A DNA stretch of 64,000 nucleotides. It comes from Bin75 sp965200435 (GTDB lineage Bacteria > Nitrospirota > Nitrospiria > Nitrospirales > UBA8639). The stretch covers positions 2,480,001 to 2,544,000 of the forward strand of contig OZ241337.1 of NCBI GenBank assembly GCA_965200435.1. Reading direction: 5' to 3'. Below are positions 18,060 to 27,560 of the stretch, piece by piece (position 1 is the first letter of the stretch; each line of letters begins with the position of its first letter). The notes below the pieces were generated by a model that was not told where the DNA came from, did no database searches, and was given only the letters and a program-made list of their open reading frames with translations. The position numbers and the translations under genes were made by a program.

Positions 18060-18771
18060 TCCTCGCCACGTCCCGGATAGTTGAATGAATGGAAAGCGTC
18101 TTGATGCCGTCTTCCCACCGTGAGTGCAGGCAGGGTTCAAAGGGGAGGGGGCCCAGGACCGGCACGTCGCTGAGTTCGTGGATCAGCTTGATGGTGGATG
18201 CCTGCTGCTCTTTCCGGGTGGTTTCCGTGTGATTGAGGAGAATTCCGAAAATCGGAATGCCCGCTTGCCGGAGTCCCATGATGGTTAAGCGCGTATGGTT
18301 GATCGAACCCAGACCCGTTCGACTTACGATCAGGCAGGGAAGGCCCAGAAGCCCGATCAGATCGCGGACATCGTGAGTTTCAGTCAGCGGCACAAGAATG
18401 CCACCGGCACCTTCTACCAGCAGATAATCATGGTGTAAGGCAAAGGTTCGGTAGGCGTCGAGGATCGTTTCAACTTCGATGAATCGTTGAGAATTTCGTG
18501 CAGCTTCAAGTGGCGCCACAGGTGGGGAAAAACCATAGAGACCATGCACATCCACGTTCCTGTAAGGCGCAAATACTGTCTTTAAACGATGCCCATCCGA
18601 AGCTGGTTCGTCCGGCGCGGTGCCCGTCTCGACGGGTTTCATGATACCGACCGTGCCTCCGGTTTGTTGGAGGGCAAGCCCCAAGGCGCCCGTGACCACG
18701 GTTTTTCCCACGTTGGTATCCGTTCCGGTAATGAAGAGGCCTTTGGGTGGTTGCAGCGGCTGGTTGAGCAC
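18040..18771 (-). CDS. bioD: Dethiobiotin synthetase
   Basis: ATP-dependent ring closure of diaminopelargonate to dethiobiotin. The 243-residue P-loop protein has GLFITGTDTNVGKTVVTGAL (Walker A), MKPVETG with the catalytic Lys, VEGAGGILVPL, and the nucleotide-specificity region GILLNHT. It starts 4 bases after the stop of the upstream SDR gene, so the pair is co-transcribed. Proximity to accB, whose product must be biotinylated, fits a biotin supply role. Confidence 0.94.
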   Translation of the reverse strand: MLNQPLQPPKGLFITGTDTNVGKTVVTGALGLALQQTGGTVGIMKPVETGTAPDEPASDGHRLKTVFAPYRNVDVHGLYGFSPPVAPLEAARNSQRFIEVETILDAYRTFALHHDYLLVEGAGGILVPLTETHDVRDLIGLLGLPCLIVSRTGLGSINHTRLTIMGLRQAGIPIFGILLNHTETTRKEQQASTIKLIHELSDVPVLGPLPFEPCLHSRWEDGIKTLSIHSTIRDVARIMRESD

Positions 18772-18775
18772 GGGT

Positions 18776-19549
18776 TTACCAGATCCGGTTGTCCAGATTG
18801 TACACTTGCCCGGAAATATCCCGAGTCATGGTCAGGCGGTAAATAAAATCTGCGACGTCGTCGAGTGAAGCGGTGCGTCCCAGGACGTGGTCGTGGAGCC
18901 GGTCCGGACCAGGAAATGCGTCTCCGGCCAGGGGCGATGGCTGCCAACCCGGAAAAACCGCGTTGATGCGGACGTTGGTCTTGCCGAATTCCTGCGCCGC
19001 TGATTTGACCAATCCCAAGGCTCCGGCTTTACACGCCGCATAGGCGGCCTGTCCTGCCCGGCCCCTGGCACTGCTCAGGGAACTCATGACTGTGACGGCC
19101 CCTCCACGTCGTTCCGAAAAAAGCCGCAGCCCTCTTTGAACGCACAGAAACAGGCCGGTGAGGTTGGTGTGTAGCGTCCGTTCCCATTCGGATGGCGTCA
19201 TGCGGACCGTAAGGCGATTGACGGTTTGGCCCACTGACCATACCAGGGCGTCGAGTTGGGGCCAGACGGTTTGCACCTGATCGAAAAGCGCGTGGATTTG
19301 ACGTGAGTCACTCATGTCGGCTTGAAAGGATTTACCCTTTCGGCCAAGTTGCTCGATCTGTTGAAGAACGTCTGCGGCTGAGTCGTGATTGGCACGATAA
19401 TGGATCCCAACGTTCCACCCGTTTTGCGCGAATCGAAGACAAATCGCGGAACCGATGACGCCTGAGCCTCCGAGGACAAGGACCGTTGGAATGAAATGGT
19501 CTATGGAGCTTTGACCCTGACGAACTATCTGCTTGGGCGCTGAGGGCAT
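18776..19549 (-). CDS. Short-chain dehydrogenase/reductase next to bioD
   Basis: A classical SDR of about 257 residues. The Rossmann glycine motif GGSGVIGSA lies near the N-terminus, with the NNAG-equivalent region VWSVGQTVN, catalytic Ser in MSSLSSARG, and YAACK as YxxxK; NAVFPGW follows. The closest style is FabG-like 3-oxoacyl reductases. The tight coupling to bioD suggests a part in making the pimeloyl precursor or another biotin step, but this is inference from position only. ATG 19549 is preferred; an in-frame TTG at 19582 would add 11 residues. No good ribosome site precedes either. Confidence 0.82.
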   Translation of the reverse strand: MPSAPKQIVRQGQSSIDHFIPTVLVLGGSGVIGSAICLRFAQNGWNVGIHYRANHDSAADVLQQIEQLGRKGKSFQADMSDSRQIHALFDQVQTVWPQLDALVWSVGQTVNRLTVRMTPSEWERTLHTNLTGLFLCVQRGLRLFSERRGGAVTVMSSLSSARGRAGQAAYAACKAGALGLVKSAAQEFGKTNVRINAVFPGWQPSPLAGDAFPGPDRLHDHVLGRTASLDDVADFIYRLTMTRDISGQVYNLDNRIW

Positions 19550-19599
19550 GTTGGAGTGATTATCCCGAATGCACGACGGCAAGGCAAACCAGGTATACG

Positions 19600-19960
19600 G
19601 AAGCCACTGTGTCGGCCGCTCCGCATGTGTCGCTGCCGCCTCTTATGCGGCTCTGGGAGCGGCTACGGTCCAAGCAGCGCCATGAGATGGCGCTGCTACA
19701 AAAGAGGGGGAGCCAGGATTGGCATCTCCGCTTTTGTAGCAGCCGCCTCTTATGCGGCTTGGAGCGGCCGCGGTCCAAGCAGCGCCATGAGCTTGCCCTC
19801 GACATCTGTTATCGAGGGATGGCGCAGCGACGAAAGAGGGGAATCCTGGGCCGTCACTTTCCGGTAGAATGTCTCCTTCACCGGCAACCCGAGTGCCACA
19901 GCCTGCCCTCGACATTTGTTATCGGGAGGTGGTGGCCCTAGACACGGGGTTGTATAAGTT
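19600..19960. repeat. Hairpin-repeat array with nested modules
   Basis: Contains CAT-GAG-ATG hairpins near 19677-19693 and others, plus a copy at about 19786-19828 in which the hairpin loop is interrupted by a 27-bp module (TGCCCTCGACATCTGTTATC then GAGGG). The same module interrupts a right-IS-end-like segment at about 19899-19925. No gene is supported here. Confidence 0.8.
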
Positions 19961-21035
19961 CAGAAACCTTTGGCACTCCTCGACACAGGAGGAGAGGCCA
20001 TGCAAATCCACCATGTCGGCTATCGCATCAGGGGGTTTTATCGACTAACGCAATTCGGGCATCGTTGGGACATGATACCCCACGAAGCCCATCACCGACT
20101 CAAGATTCTGCACTTTTGCGCCCGGCATGGCCCAGCCGCGACGGGGGAGGCCTTTGGCGTCAGCCGCCGGACGCTTTATCGCTGGCAGCGGGCGCTCACT
20201 CAGGCTGGCGGGGACCCGCAGGCGTTGGCCGTCCGCTCTAGGGCCCCCCACCGGCGGCGGCAGGCCACGTGGCCACCCGCCCTGAGCCAAGCGATCCGGC
20301 GGCTACGCACCACGTATCCCAACCGTGGGAAGGCCAAGCTGCACGTCCTACTGCGGCCGTGGTGTGCGCAGCACGGGCTAGCCCTCCCCAGGGTCTCCAC
20401 CATCGGGCGCCTGATCGCCCGCGCCCCGGACCGGATGCGGCACACGCCGAGCCGCCTGGATGCCCGGGGCCGGCCCAAACCCCGGACACGGCGCCGGAAA
20501 TCCCGCCCGCCCCGGCCCCGCCCAGCCCCTGGCGGTCTTGGCCGGCGATCCCGTTGTGCGGCTCCACGCCGGACTCCGCCGCTACCTATTCACCTTCATC
20601 GATCCCTGCAGTCGCTTCGCCTTCGCTGTGGCCACCGCCACCGCCTCCAGCCGCCATGCCACCCACGCCCTCGATGCACTCTGTGCGTTGCTCCCGGCCC
20701 CACCCCGGGTCCTCCTCTCCGATAACGGCCCGGAGTTCCAGGGGCATTTCCAGCACCGGCTCGATGAACGCGGCATCACCCACTGGTGGACGTATCCCCG
20801 ATCCCCGAAAATGAACGCTCATGCGGAACGGTTCAATCGCACCCTGCAAGAGACCTTCGTGGACTACCACGAGGATCTGCTGTTCGACGATTTGGCGGCC
20901 TTTAACCGCAAACTGGCCGATTGGTTGCTGGCCTACAATACCGTGTTGCCCCACCATAGCCTTGGGCGGCAATCTCCGGTACAATCCCTGATTCACCACC
21001 AACCCGAGTGCCAAATGTGGTGGCCCCATACAGGG
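19955..21035 (+). mobile_element. Insertion sequence with integrase-core (IS481-like) transposase
   Basis: The ends carry a short inverted repeat, TTTGGCACTC at about 19969-19978 and its complement GAGTGCCAAA at about 21007-21016. The transposase lies between. Exact termini and target duplication are not certain, because both flanks are built of related repeat sequence. Solo copies of both ends are scattered across the window. Confidence 0.7.
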
Positions 21036-21101
21036 GTTTGCATTCCGGAAAGATTCTGGATAAGATGCAAATTCTGGATAAAAGGACCGTATCAGGCGTA
21101 G
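20000..21101 (+). pseudogene. Transposase of the integrase-core family, frameshifted
   Basis: The N-terminal part starts at ATG 20000 after AGGAGGAGAG and encodes a helix-turn-helix (FGVSRRTLYRWQRAL) and basic linker. The catalytic half is in the +1 frame from roughly 20470-20530 onward. It has AGDPVVRL (first Asp), RYLFTFIDPCSRFAFA, LLSDNGPEFQGHF (second Asp) and NAHAERFNRTLQE (Glu), completing the DDE set, and ends with the HQPECQMWWPHTG tail common to this IS group. The shift falls in a C-rich region with no obvious A/G slippery heptamer, so a disabling 1-base insertion is likelier than programmed frameshifting. The Cys-Gln-Met-Trp-Trp end overlaps the IS right terminus. Confidence 0.75.
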
Positions 21102-21178
21102 GCTCGAAGGGATCTGGCTTTTGCAGCCGGACGCCCACAGGACTGGCGCCGCCACTCGTTCGAAGGGAGTGCTGTCCA
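21036..21178. promoter_or_regulatory. Leader between IS and the surface-protein gene, with ribosome site and ATG
   Basis: Contains a direct repeat of ATTCTGGATAA (about 21051 and 21069). AAGGGAG at 21163-21169 lies 9 bases before ATG 21179. No clear promoter was recognised; the upstream IS could contribute one. Confidence 0.45.
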
Positions 21179-21188
21179 ATGTTCACTA

Positions 21189-24100
21189 TTGCCCCCCCCC
21201 CCCTGCAATTCTGACCATCACCTGATCCGCCGTGCAGCCGGCTGGCTGCGCCGCTTTCCATCCGCCGGACACACCGAACGACAACCGCGCCTGCTCCGGG
21301 CCGCAGCGCTTTTGCTCGGAGTGCTGGCGGGGCTGTCGTGCGTGGGCGTCGCTTACGCCCAGACTACGCTTCCTACACCGGAGAATCTTGTCGGTGAGCC
21401 GATTCTAGGCCAGTCCACCTCGCTCCAAGTGAAATGGGACAAGCCCACGAGTACCGATGTTGATCTGACCAAAACGAGCATCCGCTACAAGCCACATCAG
21501 ATCTCGAATTGGTATTCATGGTTCACGTTTACAGCGCTGGATGCCGGATCGGGCAAGGTCAGACTCGCGGTGACTCTGTCCTCCCATGACAGAGGACTAG
21601 TCCTTGACGTGCAAGTCCGACATTGCGCTTCCGATGGCGCGAACTGTAGTGCAGCCGCCGAGGTTCGCACCGGCACTGTGCCGCCCACCCCTTACAATGT
21701 CGATGCAATCAAGGTGTCGAACACATCGATGAAGGTTACATTCGCTCGCTCGCCGGATCCGGCCAATCCGGCGAGCGGTTTTACTCATAGCTGGTGCGAG
21801 TTCGGCTACTCGACCAGTCTCACTGCTACGGCTCCTGCCGTCGGCACCGAGGTCAGCAAGCGCGTGAACGACGACCCGAGCCTGACGGAGCACGTCTTCA
21901 CCGGTGTCGACGCGAGTGATGATTACAAGCTGTTCGTTCGGACCTTTCTGCGTGAGGATGTGGACGGCAATGACGTCATCTGGACATCGCCTTGGCAGTC
22001 GGAGATCACTCCCTCGTCTGCGGTTCCAATGCCGGAAAATTTCGTAGGAGCACCGAACACACAATATCGTGATTGGTATGACGTGATTGGGTTCACGTGG
22101 GATGCGAGCGACAACACCGAGATTGCGCTGTCCAAAACGCAATACCGATGGAAGTGGCATACCAACTTGGGTTGGGAGCCTTGGACCACGATCATTCCCA
22201 CAAAAACTGGCGATAAGGTCTCGTGGGGGACCACGCTCGTTGACGTACAGTATGGATCTGTTTTCGACTACCAGATCAGACACTGTGCCTCCGATGGTGT
22301 GACCTGCAGCGCGTCTGCCGAGGTTCGCACCGGCGGGAGGCCGCCGATCCTCGAGAACCTCAGCGCGGTCAAGGTGTCGCGTCATCGCATCGAGGTTGCC
22401 TTCGAGCGCTGGCCGGATCCCACGAACTGGGCTAAGGGCTTCGGTCATAGCTGGTACGAGTTTGGTTACTCCACCGACATCAAGGTCGACGAGCCCATCG
22501 CCAGCACCCGGGTGCGCAAGCGAGTCAGCGACCACCGCAGCCTGATCGAGTACGCCTTCACCGGCGTTCCCAAGAGCGACCGGTACAAGCTGTTCGTTCG
22601 CACCTTCCTGCGCGAGGACGTGGACGGCAACGACGTCATCTGGACATCGGACTGGCAGTCGGCGGTGACCCACCCCGCGCCGTCGGGGCTCTCGCTCAGC
22701 CTGTCCTCCACCACCGGTAAGGCGGTGGACGTCACTTGGGATGCATCGTCCGAATCCACCGTGACCGGCTACAAGCTCCAGTGGTCCAATCGTGAGGACT
22801 ACGGTGGCGATAAAATTACTCCTGCTGAAGACCCTGACGATCCTGATGTCCCGGGTGATCCTGCTCCCCGCAAAACTGGCAACGGCTCCGCTGACGTGTC
22901 AGGCAAGACGACGACGACTTATGAAGTGGCCAGTCCGATTGCGTCCTTGAGATCGTTGACGCAGAGCCGCACGTTCGGCTTCCGCCTCGCCGCGATGCAC
23001 GGTACCGCCCGGAGCGACTGGTCGGACTTCGCGTGGATCCGCATTCCCGAAGCCAATAAGGCGCCGGGCAGGCTGTCGCCGCCGAAGCTCGGGCTCGGAA
23101 GGCTGTCGGGTGAAGTCGAGCTCTCGTGGTGGGAGCCCACCTCCGGTCGGGCCGCGGAGACCTTCGACTACCGGTATCGACCTGCGGGCGGCTCCTGGAC
23201 GGAGGTGACCGGGCTCACCGGTTACAGCGCCACGCAGGATGGGCTCTCCCTCAATACCTCCTACCGCTTCGAGGTACGCGCCAGGAACACCCACGGCGTG
23301 GGTCCGTGGTCGGCGGAGGCCCTCCCGTCCTCGATCACGCTGCCGTCGAGCAAGCCCAACAAGCCGTGGGCGCTGAGGCTTCAGCCGTCGGCCACGAAGA
23401 TGTTCGTCTCGTTCACGGACGCGGATGTCTCGCGGCACTGGCAGATCCAGATCGCCGAGGTCGACCAGCCGTGGGACAGCGACCCGCCCAATTACGACGA
23501 GGTCAGCGGCAAGGCGTACATGGTTCGTGGTCTGACGAACGGCAAGCGATATCAGGTCCGGGTGCGGGGCTGGAACCCCGAGGGGTATGGCCCCTGGTCC
23601 GACGTCTCCAAGGTCAGGCTCAAGGCAGTCTTTCCCGACCCGGTCTCGGTGAGTGCCGGGAAGGAGAAGCTCGTGGTCTCCTGGCCCGCCGTATCCGGGA
23701 GCCAGTCCTACTCGATCCGGTACCGGGAGAAGGACAGCAGCGATGCATGGATGGACGTGGACGACATTACTTCGCCCTACACGATCACGGGGCTGACGGC
23801 AAACACCGCCTACGAGCTGCAGGTGGCGGCGCTCCACGAGTCGAGCAAGGAGTGGTCGGTGCTGGCGACTGGCATGCCGCATGGCACGGCGGGCCTTCTG
23901 GAGCCTCCGCAGAAATTCGCCGTTCAGGGCAGTACGTTGTACGGGATTACGCTCTCGTGGCGCACGGACGACGAAGGCAACCCCATCGGGATGGCGAACA
24001 TGATGACAATGGGCAGCAGGTCGTGGCACACGAGCGAGCCCACGATCCGATCCCGGCGTCTGCTCGCGTCGGAGGACCCGCCCGAAGAGCCGTCCGTTGA

Positions 24101-27100
24101 ATACGAGGTGCAGTACAAGGTACAGGGCGAGACCTGGGACGACGCCGAGAGCGTCACGGTGAGCGCGCTTCAGGCCACGATCGGAGATCTTGAACCCTCG
24201 ACCACCTATCGGTTCCGGGTGCGGACCCTCGGCGACGATGGGGGCGCGAGTGGCTGGACAGAGACCATCGAGGGGACGACGGCCACTGAAGCGGCGCCCG
24301 AGCCGACTGATCCTCCCGAGCGCCTGGCGCGCCCGAGCATCGAGATTGGCGATGAGCAGCTTACGGTCTCCTGGACTGCGCCCGGAGAGGACGCTCCCAG
24401 CATCGACACCTATGATCTTGACATTGCGCTCAAGGGCAAGGGCTGGAAATCCGGCCCGGCCATGCGACCCGGGCTGACCGAAACCGCCGAGGTGGTGGAC
24501 GAGCTAACCAACGGCGTGCATTACGCCTTCCGGGTTCGCGGCGTGAACGCGCTCGGCGAAGGGAGCTGGTCGCGGACCGCCTACGCCATTCCCGTAGCCG
24601 GCCCGCCGGCGTTCGAGGAGGGGGACACCCCGGCGGTGAGTGTGCCCGCGGGCGAAGCCACGGACCCGGTGACGTTACCGGCCGCGAGCGGCGGGAGCGG
24701 GACGCTCAACTACAGCCTGACGCCGGCATTGCCCGACGGTTTATCCTTCGAGACGGCCACGCGGGTCCTTTCGGGGACGCCAGCCGCGGCGGCTGACGAG
24801 GGCACGTGGACGCTGACCGCCACCGACGAAGCCGAGGCGACCGCCACGCTTGCCGTCACTCTCGAGGTGCTGCCCCCCGTGGCCGGCCCGCCGGCGTTCG
24901 AGGAGGGGGACACCCCGGCGGTGAGTGTGCCCGCGGGCGAGGCCATGGACCCGGTGACGTTACCGGCGGCCAGCGGCGGGAGCGGGACGCTCAGCTACAG
25001 CCTGACGCCGGCATTGCCCGACGGCTTATCCTTCGAGGCGGCCACCCGCGTCATCAGCGGCACGCCCGCGGCCCCGGCGGCGACGACGACCCATACGCTC
25101 ACCGCCACCGATGCCGACGGCGACACCGCCACCCTCGCCTTCACCCTCGTCGTCAAGGCAGACCTGCAGCCAACCTACGCCGGGGTGGATAGCCCGGCAC
25201 TGGCATTCACCGAAGGCGAAGCCATCGACCCGGTGACGCTGCCGGCCGCCACCGGCGGCGACGGCGCGCTCACCTACACCGTGAGTCCGACCCTCGCCGC
25301 CGGGCTGGCCTTCGACGCGGCCTCGCGCACGGTCAGCGGCACCCCGGAAACCGAAGCAGACAGTGCCACCTGGACACTCGCGGCGACGGACGCGGACAAC
25401 GACACCGCCGAACTCACCTTCACCATCGCCGTGGCCCCGCCGCCGGCCACGCGCCCGGAGAATCTGGAGGTCGTCACCTCAGCCCAAACCGCCTGGAAGG
25501 CGCTGGACGTGGCCTTCGATGCCCCACCCGCGGGGTCCGCCTGGGTGGCAGCCAAGAGCCAGATCCGGGTCTTGGGCATGAAACCGGGAGCCAAGCGCAC
25601 CGGCTGGCGGTCGTTCAAGACGGTGACGGTCGAAGACGGGCGCGCGCAGGCGTCGACTGCGTCCTGGATGGCCATCGGCCGGGTCTACGAAGTGGAAGTA
25701 CGCTGGTGCGAGGCGAACGGCCGCACCTGCAGCGAGGCCTCGGACATGGTCTACGGCGCCAGCCCGGCCTCAGTCCCGACGGACGCGGGGACGTCGGTCA
25801 CGGAGCCGGTGTCAGAGACCGCCCTCTTGCTGCAGTGGAGCATCAGTCCCATCGGGGGGAAGAAGAACCTGCAAGCCGCCTACGAGATCGGCTACAGCAC
25901 GAATACCGATGCTGAGGCCCCCGAGACGCTGCTGGCCGACGTCCCGGCGTTCGGCACGAAAGAAGCCGAAATCGATGGGCTCGAATCGGGGACCGCCTAC
26001 CGGCTGTACGTGCGCAGTGTGATCGACTGGCAAGGCACACGGCACTTCGCCTTAGACTGGGCGTCCGCCACCGCGACGACCCCGGCGGGGGCCGAAAGCC
26101 TGGCACGGCAGCAATTACAGGGAGAATTAGCCAAACACGCGCGGGCCCTGCTGGAAGACGCCTCCACCGTCATCGGGCAGCGGTTCACCGCGGGCGGCGG
26201 GGGCGGCGGGGATGCGCTGACGGCCCTGGCGTCCGTATTCGGCGGCGCCGGGGGCAGTGCCTGTCCGCGCCAGGTGCCCCTGGGCGACTGCCTGCCACAG
26301 CCGGGTGTCGGGCAACCGGGCCTCGGGCAGGCCGGCGAGCCGTGGGACCCGGAACGGGGCTATCAGCCCCCGATGACCACCGAGGGGCAAGGCCTGGGCA
26401 CCCTGCTGCAGCGGCTGCAGACCCAGAACTTCAGCCTGTCGCTGAACCGCACGCTCTTAGGCGAAACCGACGACGCCCCGCAGCCCGTGCAACTGGCGCT
26501 CTGGGGCAGCGGGGGCACCGCGTTCCAAGGGAGCCAGGGCCAGCGCTTTGTCGGCCTGGACGCGCGACTGGGGACGCAATGGCTGACGGGGGTGGCGGTG
26601 GCCCAAGGCGGGACCGCCTTCCAGCCGGTGGGGGGCGCCACGGGGGGCGAGCTGGGCAGCGCCCTGACGACCGTGTATCCCTACCTGCGGGGGCAACGCA
26701 GCGACACGCTGGTCGTGTGGAGCCTGGCAGGGTGGGGCTGGGGGGGCCTGCCCAGTCGGTGGCAGGATCCGTACCGGCCGGACCAGACTGTGACCCTGGA
26801 TGGGGCCTTGGGGCTGAACCTGGGGCTGGCGGGGGTGGAGCAGCCGGTGTATGCGGGTGACGGGCTGAGCGTGGCGGTGGTAGGCGACTACGGGTGGTCA
26901 CAGTTGGCGGTCAGCGGCCTCGCCGGGGGGACCCTGGGCGCGGTGGTCCACCGGAGTCGATTGGGCGTCACGAGTGACTATGCGTCTAGTGACGGGGCAC
27001 TCCGGGGGACGCTGCGGCTGAGCGGGCGCCTGGACGGCGGCGCGGGCGAGCGGGCCCAGGGGGCAGAAATGACCGGGAGCCTGCACTACGGGCTGGGCCG

Positions 27101-27560
27101 GTGGACCGGTGGGGTCACGGGGCACTGGTACGGGGCGACGCAGGCGCTGGCGGGGGTGGCGGCGCAGGGGCTGCAGCTCGTCCTCGAGCGGCGGGCGGCG
27201 GCGGACGGCACGGGCTGGACAGGGCGGTTGGCGCCGGGCTGGGGGACCGCTGCGGGGCTGGGCGCGGGACCTGGGGCAGGGACGCCGTTGCTGGCGACGG
27301 TCGGCGGCGTAGGGAGTGTCGCGGGGGCGCCGACGCTGCGGGTCGACGGGCAAGTGGCCTGGGGGCTGCGGCTGGGTGACGAGCAGGGCCTGCTGGTGCG
27401 ACCGTTTGCGAACGTGGGCATGGCGGCGGCGGGGCAGCAAGTGCGAGCGGGGGTGCAACTGGAGGGGCCGGTGCGGCTGAACTTGACGGTGGAGCACCTG
27501 CGCCGCCCGACGGCCCCGGCAACCATGGGGGTGCTGCTGCAAGTGGACACGACGTTCTAG
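21189..27560 (+). CDS. Giant FN3/Ig-repeat surface protein with C-terminal outer-membrane barrel
   Basis: 2123 codons in frame from TTG 21189. The natural start is probably ATG 21179, out of frame at the present poly-C length. A signal peptide (RLLRAAALLLGVLAGLSC, cleavage near AYA-QT) precedes a string of fibronectin type III-like domains over about residues 60-1135, the first two modules of about 220 residues being duplicates (both contain LFVRTFLREDVDGNDVIWTS). Three putative Ig (He_PIG) repeats of about 95 residues occupy 1137-1420, the first two nearly identical in DNA. Two more FN3-like domains follow, then a helical linker (ARALLEDASTVIGQRF). A beta-barrel from about 1740 ends in the OMP-style terminal Phe. 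Adhesin-like autotransporter architecture; the ligand is unknown. Base composition is far more GC-rich than its neighbours, suggesting transfer. A MITE starts at the stop codon. Confidence 0.82.
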   Translation: MPPPPCNSDHHLIRRAAGWLRRFPSAGHTERQPRLLRAAALLLGVLAGLSCVGVAYAQTTLPTPENLVGEPILGQSTSLQVKWDKPTSTDVDLTKTSIRYKPHQISNWYSWFTFTALDAGSGKVRLAVTLSSHDRGLVLDVQVRHCASDGANCSAAAEVRTGTVPPTPYNVDAIKVSNTSMKVTFARSPDPANPASGFTHSWCEFGYSTSLTATAPAVGTEVSKRVNDDPSLTEHVFTGVDASDDYKLFVRTFLREDVDGNDVIWTSPWQSEITPSSAVPMPENFVGAPNTQYRDWYDVIGFTWDASDNTEIALSKTQYRWKWHTNLGWEPWTTIIPTKTGDKVSWGTTLVDVQYGSVFDYQIRHCASDGVTCSASAEVRTGGRPPILENLSAVKVSRHRIEVAFERWPDPTNWAKGFGHSWYEFGYSTDIKVDEPIASTRVRKRVSDHRSLIEYAFTGVPKSDRYKLFVRTFLREDVDGNDVIWTSDWQSAVTHPAPSGLSLSLSSTTGKAVDVTWDASSESTVTGYKLQWSNREDYGGDKITPAEDPDDPDVPGDPAPRKTGNGSADVSGKTTTTYEVASPIASLRSLTQSRTFGFRLAAMHGTARSDWSDFAWIRIPEANKAPGRLSPPKLGLGRLSGEVELSWWEPTSGRAAETFDYRYRPAGGSWTEVTGLTGYSATQDGLSLNTSYRFEVRARNTHGVGPWSAEALPSSITLPSSKPNKPWALRLQPSATKMFVSFTDADVSRHWQIQIAEVDQPWDSDPPNYDEVSGKAYMVRGLTNGKRYQVRVRGWNPEGYGPWSDVSKVRLKAVFPDPVSVSAGKEKLVVSWPAVSGSQSYSIRYREKDSSDAWMDVDDITSPYTITGLTANTAYELQVAALHESSKEWSVLATGMPHGTAGLLEPPQKFAVQGSTLYGITLSWRTDDEGNPIGMANMMTMGSRSWHTSEPTIRSRRLLASEDPPEEPSVEYEVQYKVQGETWDDAESVTVSALQATIGDLEPSTTYRFRVRTLGDDGGASGWTETIEGTTATEAAPEPTDPPERLARPSIEIGDEQLTVSWTAPGEDAPSIDTYDLDIALKGKGWKSGPAMRPGLTETAEVVDELTNGVHYAFRVRGVNALGEGSWSRTAYAIPVAGPPAFEEGDTPAVSVPAGEATDPVTLPAASGGSGTLNYSLTPALPDGLSFETATRVLSGTPAAAADEGTWTLTATDEAEATATLAVTLEVLPPVAGPPAFEEGDTPAVSVPAGEAMDPVTLPAASGGSGTLSYSLTPALPDGLSFEAATRVISGTPAAPAATTTHTLTATDADGDTATLAFTLVVKADLQPTYAGVDSPALAFTEGEAIDPVTLPAATGGDGALTYTVSPTLAAGLAFDAASRTVSGTPETEADSATWTLAATDADNDTAELTFTIAVAPPPATRPENLEVVTSAQTAWKALDVAFDAPPAGSAWVAAKSQIRVLGMKPGAKRTGWRSFKTVTVEDGRAQASTASWMAIGRVYEVEVRWCEANGRTCSEASDMVYGASPASVPTDAGTSVTEPVSETALLLQWSISPIGGKKNLQAAYEIGYSTNTDAEAPETLLADVPAFGTKEAEIDGLESGTAYRLYVRSVIDWQGTRHFALDWASATATTPAGAESLARQQLQGELAKHARALLEDASTVIGQRFTAGGGGGGDALTALASVFGGAGGSACPRQVPLGDCLPQPGVGQPGLGQAGEPWDPERGYQPPMTTEGQGLGTLLQRLQTQNFSLSLNRTLLGETDDAPQPVQLALWGSGGTAFQGSQGQRFVGLDARLGTQWLTGVAVAQGGTAFQPVGGATGGELGSALTTVYPYLRGQRSDTLVVWSLAGWGWGGLPSRWQDPYRPDQTVTLDGALGLNLGLAGVEQPVYAGDGLSVAVVGDYGWSQLAVSGLAGGTLGAVVHRSRLGVTSDYASSDGALRGTLRLSGRLDGGAGERAQGAEMTGSLHYGLGRWTGGVTGHWYGATQALAGVAAQGLQLVLERRAAADGTGWTGRLAPGWGTAAGLGAGPGAGTPLLATVGGVGSVAGAPTLRVDGQVAWGLRLGDEQGLLVRPFANVGMAAAGQQVRAGVQLEGPVRLNLTVEHLRRPTAPATMGVLLQVDTTF
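21192..21203 (+). promoter_or_regulatory. Poly-C(12) tract, candidate phase-variation switch
   Basis: Twelve consecutive C residues lie between ATG 21179, which has a good ribosome site, and the signal peptide of the giant surface protein. With 12 C the ATG frame reads MFTIAPPPPA and stops at TGA 21224. Removing one C or adding two joins it to the long frame. Confidence 0.7.

Noticed and set aside
20470..20530. Programmed frameshift in the transposase
   Set aside because: No A-rich or G-rich slippery heptamer or evident pseudoknot at the switch point; a one-base insertion in a C-rich run is simpler.
26342..26860. Long shadow frames opposite or beside the GC-rich surface gene
   Set aside because: High GC removes stops in other frames. 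The amino-acid patterns are low-complexity shadows, whereas the main frame ends with a normal barrel.
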